Part shown: positions 36,079-41,728 of the stretch, in pieces
How positions within the stretch are numbered: the stretch's first letter is position 1
How the letters are laid out: every line of letters starts with the position of its first letter
Assembly: GCA_026419115.1 (NCBI GenBank)
Contig: JAOAAA010000018.1
Coordinates: forward strand, 1-41,728
Source of the DNA: Gemmataceae bacterium
GTDB lineage: Bacteria > Planctomycetota > Planctomycetia > Gemmatales > Gemmataceae
Reading direction: 5' to 3'
Length of the DNA: 41,728 bases
The notes under the pieces: model-generated
What the model was told of the DNA's origin: nothing
The model's input: the letters and a program-made list of their open reading frames with translations, nothing else
Databases searched by the model: none
Program-made: the position numbers and the translations under genes

Positions 36079-37186
36079 GATTTGTCTCTTGCAAACAGAG
36101 GAAAGCCCTGATCTTCTGTTGATCGCTGGCAACAGCTGATGAAATGAACCATTGCTTGCAACCGGCAGCCACTAGATGTTGGATCAGATTATAAAATATA
36201 ATGGGCAACAACACTTCGGGAAACTCGGCCATAACCGATGAGGCTAGGACGAGACCCGTTCCATTATTATTCATACCTAGCCCAAACATCAGTGCGATAC
36301 GCTGTTTAGAATCGGCACCGAACCTTCTGGAAAGTGCGAACCCCGCCACAAAACCGAACGAACATAAGCCGGTCACTATTATTAACAGAACCGCTAAAAA
36401 GTCCCAGTCTGGTTGGGCGATAATTTTTGGCAACGCCACTGCGGCATTGGAGTAGCACAAGACTATTAGCACACATGAGTTAACCATTTTCAGATAAGGT
36501 TTGATTTTCTGCATCCAATCGGTGCGAATTGCACATCGAATCAATATCCCTGCCATTGAAGGAACCATCACGAAGACGATTAAAAACAGACTGGTGCCAC
36601 TTTCAGCCAATTGATGGAGAGAATCAGCAAAAGTTCCTTCTGTCAACCAACTGACGGTATTTAGTACCATCGGTGTTGTAAGCGGACTCAGAAGAGTTGA
36701 ACCAAGAACCAGACCTAAACTCAATGCCAAGTCGCCATTGGCATTTTGAACCCAAGCTGAGGAAGAACCAGCGACCGGCATGGAAGCAATCAAAGCTAAC
36801 CCCACAAGAATATACTGTACCTCAATAGGATCGGGCCAAAAAATTAAACTGATCGCGATTAACCCGATGAAAAGCAAGGGAACCACCAAATTAGCGATTA
36901 GCCCAATTAAGAGAATCCCATGGGAATAGACCAAATCAGAGAGACACCGAGGTTCGATACCTAACCCAGCATTGAATAACAATAGAGTTAACAAACAAGC
37001 TGGCAGCGAAAAATGTATCGAACTCCCTAACACTTCGACACTACCCAAATTCGTGCTTCGCAACCACAATCCCAGATCGGGAATAACACCCGCCAAGACA
37101 TAGGCTCCCAAGAGGAACCCGAGCATATACTTCTGAATAAATTCTGCTCCCTTTCGGAAAATCCTATGACAATCAAATATAAACAT
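36065..37186 (-). CDS. BASS-family transporter (bile acid:sodium symporter type) inside a two-component operon
   Basis: The 373 residues have about nine or ten membrane helices: MLGFLLGAYVLAGVIPDLGL, LTLLLFNAGLGIEP, GLIANLVVPLLFIGLIAIS, LALSLGLVLGSTLLSPLTT, LFLIVFVMVPSMAGILIR and LLIIVTGLCSFGFVAGFAL. The region LMFGLGMNNNGTGLVLAS matches the sodium-site crossover of BASS proteins. These carriers import organic acids, pantoate or other anions with sodium; the substrate here is unknown. The gene starts 3 bases after the regulator stop and overlaps the kinase gene by 14 bases, so it is built into the signalling operon and may be a co-sensor or the regulated transporter. ACR3-type arsenite carriers are a more distant alternative. 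Confidence 0.8.
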   Translation of the reverse strand: MFIFDCHRIFRKGAEFIQKYMLGFLLGAYVLAGVIPDLGLWLRSTNLGSVEVLGSSIHFSLPACLLTLLLFNAGLGIEPRCLSDLVYSHGILLIGLIANLVVPLLFIGLIAISLIFWPDPIEVQYILVGLALIASMPVAGSSSAWVQNANGDLALSLGLVLGSTLLSPLTTPMVLNTVSWLTEGTFADSLHQLAESGTSLFLIVFVMVPSMAGILIRCAIRTDWMQKIKPYLKMVNSCVLIVLCYSNAAVALPKIIAQPDWDFLAVLLIIVTGLCSFGFVAGFALSRRFGADSKQRIALMFGLGMNNNGTGLVLASSVMAEFPEVLLPIIFYNLIQHLVAAGCKQWFISSAVASDQQKIRAFLCLQETNRETE

Positions 37187-37189
37187 AAT

Positions 37190-37873
37190 TTAATTTGTTT
37201 CCTCAAGCGTTAAAACATAACCACGACCACGTAAAGTTTGAATCAATCGGGGGCCATAGAGTTCGAGTTTCCGTCGAAGCTCTTTAATGTGCACTTCGAG
37301 TGTGTTCGACAATCCATCGTATCGTTCATCCCAGACTTGTTCATAAATCCTTGTCCGAGAAAGCACCACACTCGGATGTCGGAGAAATAGCAGCAGAAGG
37401 GCATACTCTCGGGCTGTCAGATCGAGACGTTGCCCAGCTCGTTTCACCTGCTGGGTGGCCATATCGATGCTGACATCCGCGTAGGTCAACACGCTCTGGG
37501 CTGCCTCGCGTGGTCGTCGAAGTAATGAACGAACTCGGGCTAAAAGCTCTTCAAATGCAAAGGGTTTGCATAAATAATCGTCGGCTCCAGTGTTTAATCC
37601 TTGTACACGATCCGCTATAGCATCTCGGGCCGTGAGAAATAGCACTGGTGTCTTGCCTCCCGTTTGACGAAAATTTTTGAGTAACTGCAAACCTTCTTTC
37701 CTTGGAAGCCACCAATCCAACAAAATTAAATCCCAAGATTCGGTCGAGAGTCGATGCTCACCATCCTGACCATCGGTGGAATGTTCCACTGTGAAGCCTT
37801 CTTCCCTTAAACCTCGAATGATAAAATCTGCTATCTCAGCTTCATCTTCGATCACCAAAATCCGAATACCCAT
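37190..37873 (-). CDS. Second OmpR/PhoB-family response regulator
   Basis: The 227 residues match the first regulator closely: receiver with VIEDEAEI, Asp 53 in LLDWWLPRKEG, FLTARDA, LCKPFAFEELLARV, and winged helix with LSRTRIYEQVWDERYD, SNTLEVHIKELRRKLE and LRGRGYVLTLEE. It would be activated by the kinase at 34669-36078 and bind DNA as a dimer. GGGGAG lies just before the ATG. Upstream lies a pair of hairpins and then the PepSY-like gene on the same strand. The similar interface and recognition helices raise the question of cross-talk between the two systems. Confidence 0.95.
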   Translation of the reverse strand: MGIRILVIEDEAEIADFIIRGLREEGFTVEHSTDGQDGEHRLSTESWDLILLDWWLPRKEGLQLLKNFRQTGGKTPVLFLTARDAIADRVQGLNTGADDYLCKPFAFEELLARVRSLLRRPREAAQSVLTYADVSIDMATQQVKRAGQRLDLTAREYALLLLFLRHPSVVLSRTRIYEQVWDERYDGLSNTLEVHIKELRRKLELYGPRLIQTLRGRGYVLTLEETN

Positions 37874-37943
37874 AACTCCCCACTCGTTCGACCGACTCTT
37901 TATCGTGTTTTTCGGCTCCTGATTAGCTCAACAACATCCTAAC

Positions 37944-37975
37944 CTTCTTGTTGCCAAGAAGCCTCCTAGAGGAGG
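37944..37975 (-). promoter_or_regulatory. Two adjacent hairpins between the PepSY-like gene and the second regulator gene
   Basis: CCTCC (37962-37966) pairs with GGAGG (37971-37975), and CTTCTTG (37944-37950) pairs with CAAGAAG (37955-37961); the two stems abut. In the minus-strand transcript the second loop reads GCAA, a stable GNRA tetraloop. They start 5 bases after the PepSY-like stop. Without a U run they look more like a processing, stabilising or attenuating element than a classical terminator. Confidence 0.5.
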
Positions 37976-37980
37976 TGCAA

Positions 37981-38505
37981 CTATTTCCCTTTTTTCTCTT
38001 CCTTTTTCTCCTCTTTCTTATCTCCTTTCTTCTCTTCGGGTTTCAATTTACCATTTGGCAAAACCTCGACCTCGTGTTTTTTCCCATCGAGTTCGATCTT
38101 CACTTCATAATACTCCAACGTGTCCTTGCCCTCCTTGACTGTATAAACGGCTTCGGCTGCTTTTGCCTTGCCTTTGGGATACTGACTAAGAGCTGTTTCT
38201 AATACGCCTTTGGGTAAATCCTTCAGAGCCACTTCTTTCTCATATCCCGTGATGATCCCTTTTTCGGTCACATCGACATCAATTTTGCTTTCCCCTTCGA
38301 CAATCGTGACTTCGTACTTAATCATGCCATCTTCGTTCTCTTTCTCCGCCTCTTTTAGTTTGGCCTTGGGAAACTTTGCTTGAATGGCCTCCACAACCGC
38401 TTTGGGTAATTTTTCGAGCGGAACTTTCTCATCCTCGGCTCGAACAATCGTTCCACCCATCGTCATCATGATGGCGCTCACCACAACCCACAAGTTCATA
38501 CGCAT
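37981..38505 (-). CDS. Exported double PepSY-like protein
   Basis: The 174 residues start with a signal peptide (cleaved after VRA at about 23), followed by two PepSY-like repeats: LPKAVVEAIQAKFPKAKLKE with YEVTIVEGESKIDVDV, and LPKGVLETALSQYPKGKAKA with YYEVKIELDGKKHEVEV. The C-terminal 20 residues are almost all Lys, Glu and Gly. Such periplasmic PepSY proteins are often encoded next to two-component systems and are thought to modulate sensors or proteases. AAGGAG lies 8 bases before the ATG. The gene precedes the second regulator-transporter-kinase operon on the same strand, and palindromes lie about 145 bases upstream. Confidence 0.85.
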   Translation of the reverse strand: MRMNLWVVVSAIMMTMGGTIVRAEDEKVPLEKLPKAVVEAIQAKFPKAKLKEAEKENEDGMIKYEVTIVEGESKIDVDVTEKGIITGYEKEVALKDLPKGVLETALSQYPKGKAKAAEAVYTVKEGKDTLEYYEVKIELDGKKHEVEVLPNGKLKPEEKKGDKKEEKKEEKKGK

Positions 38506-38993
38506 CGGAATGCTCCTTTTGAAAAGTCGATCGAGCTGCTGAACACCTCATTCAGTCTGGCTCCGATCTCGTTGAAATCGTATCAAACGATCCTAAAGCC
38601 ATTGTGAACCGAAAATAAAATTTTCTTCATCTTGATGATAAAGGACTAAACTTGAAGTTTGTCATCCCGAACTGTGACAAGAACCGCTTCTACACAGATT
38701 TGAAAGGTCAACTTTATTAGTCCACCTCTCTCAGGCTTGTGACTCCAAACAACATGTCAGAGAATTCTTGCTCCAATTTTTGGGGTTTAATGGTCTATTG
38801 TTGGTTAACCATAACTTGATATAGTTCTGGTCTTACAACGATGTGCAATCGCATTGCTCAGGTTCCTGAGTGGGGGGAGCGTTCGGAAATTTTTCTTCTG
38901 CAGTGCCAGCTTTGTTTTTGCCTTGGAACGAGCTTGAGTGGGCCAGAATTGTCGCAGGACTTTTATGGGTATTAGACCTTTTTCAATACTGGA
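38506..38993. other. 488-base gap upstream of the PepSY-like gene
   Basis: No convincing gene is visible. It should contain the promoter of the PepSY-like gene and the 3' end of the 133-residue-protein transcript. Two neighbouring palindromes at 38648-38680 are the clearest signals. AT-rich stretches near 38610-38640 could hold a -10 box, but no pair with correct spacing was convincing. Confidence 0.5.
38648..38680. promoter_or_regulatory. Two neighbouring palindromes, likely operator upstream of the PepSY-like gene
   Basis: AAACTT-G-AAGTTT (38648-38660) is a perfect palindrome, overlapping by two bases with TTGTCA (38659-38664) whose partner TGACAA lies at 38675-38680. TGACAA/TTGTCA half-sites recall boxes of CusR-like regulators, but the orientation and spacing differ. 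Binding by one of the two nearby regulators is inferred. Confidence 0.45.
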
Positions 38994-39395
38994 TTATTCT
39001 TCTATGCCATACTCTTGTTTGATTCTCTGGACAACTATTGCAGGGGGATCCTTACCCCAGCCACATTCTAATATGACACCAAATTCATTCAAGGGAATCA
39101 GGTCCGGTAAACGAAGCCGAGCCTTAAATAAATTGAGCTTTTGCTTATCGATGAGAACATAATACCAAGCCTTTTTCCCCTTATCTTCGCCGCGTACTAG
39201 GTACAAATATCGGCCATCCTTCCGGATCCGCTCCAAAGGTGAAGGTGGCCCTTGCCCCTCCTTCGTATCCTTTTTAAGAACTCTTTTCACAAACGAATCT
39301 TTCTCAGAAGAGAGGTCTGTTTCGTTCCCTTCCAGTGAACCATCCCCCTCCTTTTTCTGACGATCAGGAAAGTATTTTTGGACAAAAGAATCCAT
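38994..39395 (-). CDS. 133-residue protein of unknown function, beside the coupling-protein gene
   Basis: I do not recognise this protein. From ATG 39395 (MDSFVQKYF, with GGGG 7 bases upstream) it has 133 residues; the frame extends upstream to 39443. Residues 1-60 are polar and probably disordered, with a repeated motif (DSFVQKYF and DSFVKRVL). Residues 65-133 look folded: GRYLYLVRGEDKGKKAWYYV, LFKARLRLPDLIPLNEFG and GVILECGWGKDPPAIVVQRI. It has no signal peptide or membrane segment. It lies 165 bases downstream of the VirD4/TraG-like gene on the same strand, and periodic repeats lie in between, so it may be an accessory factor, but this is inference. Confidence 0.6.
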   Translation of the reverse strand: MDSFVQKYFPDRQKKEGDGSLEGNETDLSSEKDSFVKRVLKKDTKEGQGPPSPLERIRKDGRYLYLVRGEDKGKKAWYYVLIDKQKLNLFKARLRLPDLIPLNEFGVILECGWGKDPPAIVVQRIKQEYGIEE

Positions 39396-39456
39396 GATAA
39401 TCCCCTTTCTTCTCGAATTTCCATGAGTTAACCACAATCTCACGAGAAACTATTTT

Positions 39457-39526
39457 TCGACCGGTACTTTGCTCGAACTGTTTCGTGTTCGACCTTTACC
39501 TTGTTGGAGGCATTTGTTGTTCGACC
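39457..39526. repeat. TTCGACC repeated at 31-32 base intervals
   Basis: TTCGACC begins at 39457, 39488 and 39520; a variant TTTGACC begins at 39548. Two copies share the longer TGTTCGACCTTT (39486 and 39518). The spacing is near three helical turns, as in iterons or tandem regulator sites. It lies between the coupling-protein and 133-residue-protein genes. Confidence 0.4.
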
Positions 39527-39560
39527 TTTTTTTTCAAGCCATACCTTTTTGACCTGTTTC

Positions 39561-40895
39561 TTAAAGCCCGCCCCGACCGGTTTCTTTGGATTTACTCAGT
39601 TTGGCATGCATGGGGTTATCATCGAAAAGATTCTCGAACAAAGGATCCGTGAGATAATCGCCCCGCCGGCAAAGAATTTCTTCGCGGCCGTTGATTTGCA
39701 GTAACTGATCCTCGGGTGCCATGTTCAATAGCATATCGATGTCGGACCGAAGATAAGCATTCCAATTCGCTGCCGATTGTCGATTGCTCAGCCCGAAGGT
39801 TTGCAGGATCGCACAGTTGTTGATGAGGGTTCGCCATGTGGTCGGGTAAACGGCAGCGATTTGGTCGAGGTCCTGCCAGAAGGTCCAGCAGGTCAAACCG
39901 TAGCCGGCGCAGAGAGTAATGACCGTTTCGAGAAACTGGAAGTTTCCCAGTTGACCACATTCATCGAGGAAGAATACCGTTCGCGAGTTGGGGATGGTTC
40001 GGCGAGCTATCACGGCCTTGAGTAAGGTCCCAAGCCACATTTTCAAAATCGCACGATGCGAAGCCAACTTGTCAGGCGGGATGATAATGTACACCGAGAC
40101 AGGATCGCCATTGATGATCTCGTGAATGTCGAAGGTCGATTTCGTAAAAGTTTCTCGAACCTTGGCTGGGATCAGTGGCTTGATGTACGAGTTCGCGGTG
40201 GCAAGGACACTGGGTCTGGTTTCGCGTTCGGGCATCTGCAAAAACGCTGCCAGTTCCATTTTCGCAAAAGGGAGCATTTCTTTCCCAAAGGTATCCAGAA
40301 CGACGGCAATGTTGTAGGAAGCGTCATCGGACATCAATAGATCGAAACAACTGCCGAGATGCCGATCTTCTTCCTTCAGCATAGCAGCATAGGCAATTAA
40401 ACCACTGTGAAGTCCAACACCACTCAAATCCCAAAAGGGGTCTTTCACACCTTTATTTCCAAGAGAAAGCCATTCGGCAATTGTTTGGGCATCGCATTCT
40501 ATATCCGCATTGGGGAGTTTGAATATATCCAAAGGATTCAGGCCATCACTCTCGGAATTAATCTCACGGAACGGGTCCAATCGAATAATCTTTTGTCCCA
40601 TTTCTCTTCGCCGCCGAGCAGTCACTCGATACAGTTCCCCCTTCGGATCGAAAACCACCACAGGCCCCGAATAGGTCAACAAATTGGGAATCACCAACCC
40701 TCGACTTTTCCCACTCCGAGTCGGTGCCACCGTCATCAGGTGACGATCCCCCTCATAAGTGATTGGTTTTGGCGCAACGCTCGAATAGGATTTTTGCGAT
40801 TTCGAGTGGGTGAATCCAAACTTACTTTCGGGGTTCTTTTCCCAACCCAGAAAAAGTTTCGAGTCCCAGCGATTTGAAAACTGATTACTAACCAC
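39561..40895 (-). CDS. VirD4/TraG-like type IV coupling ATPase lacking a membrane anchor
   Basis: Coupling proteins deliver DNA or protein substrates to a type IV secretion channel. The protein has 444 residues from GTG 40895, which follows GGAGG by five bases; the frame reaches a TTG at 40907. It carries Walker A APTRSGKS (57-64), VFDPKGELYRVTARRRREMG as in TraG/VirD4, ERETRPSVLATANSYIKPL, Walker B FFLDECGQLGNF, a glutamine in TFWQDLDQIAAVY and a C-terminal DMLLNMAPEDQLLQINGRE. The usual N-terminal membrane helices are missing; residues 1-45 are hydrophilic. No relaxase or VirB genes are visible in 41.7 kb. It may be part of a decayed conjugative element, or a cytosolic DNA-handling ATPase with a different job. 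Confidence 0.85.
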   Translation of the reverse strand: MVSNQFSNRWDSKLFLGWEKNPESKFGFTHSKSQKSYSSVAPKPITYEGDRHLMTVAPTRSGKSRGLVIPNLLTYSGPVVVFDPKGELYRVTARRRREMGQKIIRLDPFREINSESDGLNPLDIFKLPNADIECDAQTIAEWLSLGNKGVKDPFWDLSGVGLHSGLIAYAAMLKEEDRHLGSCFDLLMSDDASYNIAVVLDTFGKEMLPFAKMELAAFLQMPERETRPSVLATANSYIKPLIPAKVRETFTKSTFDIHEIINGDPVSVYIIIPPDKLASHRAILKMWLGTLLKAVIARRTIPNSRTVFFLDECGQLGNFQFLETVITLCAGYGLTCWTFWQDLDQIAAVYPTTWRTLINNCAILQTFGLSNRQSAANWNAYLRSDIDMLLNMAPEDQLLQINGREEILCRRGDYLTDPLFENLFDDNPMHAKLSKSKETGRGGL

Positions 40896-41000
40896 GGTAA
40901 CCTCCAATTAAGGAAGGTTCCCCACTGAAGTAGAGCCAGCAAAGATGAATTCGCAAGAGAGGGTTGCGATCAATCGGTAAGAATTACGGGGATACCTTAC

Positions 41001-41594
41001 CTATTTTACTCCGCTGATATGGGCGATTGGATAAAGATTTTCGGTTTTTCGCCGATATTTTTTCACCAATAGCAGCAGGACCAAAACAAAACTGGCAAGG
41101 GAGAACCATCGAATCGGTCCGGATTCATAGACGATCGTCCCATTCACAACTATAAACGCCAAGAAGAGATGCGTAGCCCACCGAACACCCACCGAACGAG
41201 CCAAATCAGCTCGTGGCCGCAACATCCCAACCAGAGCATCGCTCAACCAGACTAAGCAAAATAAATAGGAAAAAATGATTCCTTTGCCGAAGCCACTCAC
41301 TTCTTCCACATGAAGTACGGCTTTCGTGTGCGACCAAGCATGCACTTCACCAAATGCAATCAGCACATGAACAAGAAAGATTACACTGCCCATTAACCAA
41401 AGATAGCGGGCCGAATCGCTGTTATTGATCGTCAGACACAGTGCGAGGAAGTAAAACAGTATCGCAATGTCGGCACTTACTCTTGTTGCGTAATCCGCAT
41501 CGTTGGGATGATGCTGAAGAATGATGTAAATCGCACCGAGCAAAATCCCCAATAGGCTCAGTCGGAACCACATCGGGTGAAAAGCCGTGTTCAT
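41001..41594 (-). CDS. Six-helix membrane protein of unknown function
   Basis: I do not recognise this protein. From ATG 41594 (MNTAFHPMW) it has 197 residues; the frame extends to ATG 41627. Six membrane segments are visible: LSLLGILLGAIYIIL, ADIAILFYFLALCLTI, YLWLMGSVIFLVHVLIAF, GIIFSYLFCLVWLSDALVGM, HLFLAFIVVNGTIVY and FSLASFVLVLLLLV. Histidines cluster around the helices (HHPNDAD, VHAWSHTKAVLH, ATHLF), which could bind metal or haem. It lies upstream of the coupling-protein gene on the same strand, with about 105 bases between. It is possible that the membrane anchor for the soluble coupling protein is supplied by this product, but that is speculation. Confidence 0.65.
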   Translation of the reverse strand: MNTAFHPMWFRLSLLGILLGAIYIILQHHPNDADYATRVSADIAILFYFLALCLTINNSDSARYLWLMGSVIFLVHVLIAFGEVHAWSHTKAVLHVEEVSGFGKGIIFSYLFCLVWLSDALVGMLRPRADLARSVGVRWATHLFLAFIVVNGTIVYESGPIRWFSLASFVLVLLLLVKKYRRKTENLYPIAHISGVK

Positions 41595-41597
41595 CTC

Positions 41598-41686
41598 ACT
41601 TCCCAGTTCACCACCAATCATGATCACCGATTCTTCTGGTAGTTTGTTGGTTCTAATTGTTTATTTTACTTCCCAGTTCACTACCA
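41598..41686. repeat. Imperfect direct repeat around the membrane-protein start
   Basis: ACTTCCCAGTTCACCACCA (41598-41616) recurs at 41668-41686 with one change (C to T). On the minus strand one copy covers the ribosome-site region of the membrane-protein gene and the other the end of the upstream gene, so it may mark a local duplication. Confidence 0.55.
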
Positions 41687-41728
41687 GTTGTTCACCGCCG
41701 ACTTGGACACCATCGACATGTCGAAAGG
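41661..41728 (-). CDS. C-terminal end of a gene running off the right edge
   Basis: On the minus strand a frame is open from the window edge to a stop at 41661-41663 and encodes the last 21 residues, including HVDGVQVGGEQLVVNWEVK. The alternating hydrophobic pattern suggests beta strands, as at the end of a secreted or barrel-like domain. It is too short to identify; it shares strand with the membrane-protein gene and would be directly upstream of it. Confidence 0.4.
   Translation of the reverse strand, partial: FRHVDGVQVGGEQLVVNWEVK

Overview
The window most resembles a member of the Planctomycetota, probably a Gemmata-like lineage. It carries a DUF1559 prepilin-type protein with the C-terminal H-x9-DG motif, a DUF1501 protein, an ECF sigma factor with a membrane anti-sigma factor, and LPS- and outer-membrane-type genes (arabinose-5-phosphate isomerase, TolC-type channel). 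By eye the base composition is balanced. Glycine and proline pairs are often written GGG GGG or CCC CCC, which gives many G or C runs of 8 to 10 bases inside genes. No rRNA, CRISPR array, complete insertion sequence or integrase was seen.

Region 1 (1-2046) is the 3' end of a DUF499-type ATPase gene, a family known from DISARM/ARMADA-like phage-defence loci. Region 2 (2167-10641) is mostly metabolic: KdsD, a YjhG/YagF-type sugar-acid dehydratase, a deoxyhypusine-synthase-like protein of unknown role, HemF, an exported DUF1501 protein and 6-phosphogluconate dehydrogenase. Region 3 (11071-15224) holds a DUF1559 pseudopilin and an ECF sigma / anti-sigma / exported-protein operon. Region 4 (15668-25827) holds Hpt with a glycosyltransferase, a large membrane protein, an orphan ABC permease, an HD protein, a DUF58 protein convergent with an AAA+ ATPase, and a PHP-NadB pair. 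Region 5 is an initiator tRNA gene (25968-26042).

Region 6 (26296-41728) lies wholly on the minus strand. Its core is a tightly coupled operon: response regulator, histidine kinase, TolC-type channel, membrane-fusion protein, RND pump. Just upstream is a second, paralogous two-component module with a BASS-family transporter gene between regulator and kinase. Upstream of that is a gene for an exported double PepSY-like protein, preceded by palindromes. This looks like an envelope-stress or toxic-compound response and efflux island in which two duplicated sensors control an importer-type and an exporter-type transporter.

The far end (38994-41728) is different. A VirD4/TraG-type ATPase without its membrane anchor sits with a 133-residue unknown protein and a six-helix membrane protein, with no other type IV secretion genes in view. 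Together with the DUF499 gene on the opposite side, this is the least explained part of the window.

Most gene calls rest on recognisable motifs. Small sites (promoter, operators, hairpins, REP-like repeats, parS-like site) were found by eye and need genome-wide checks.
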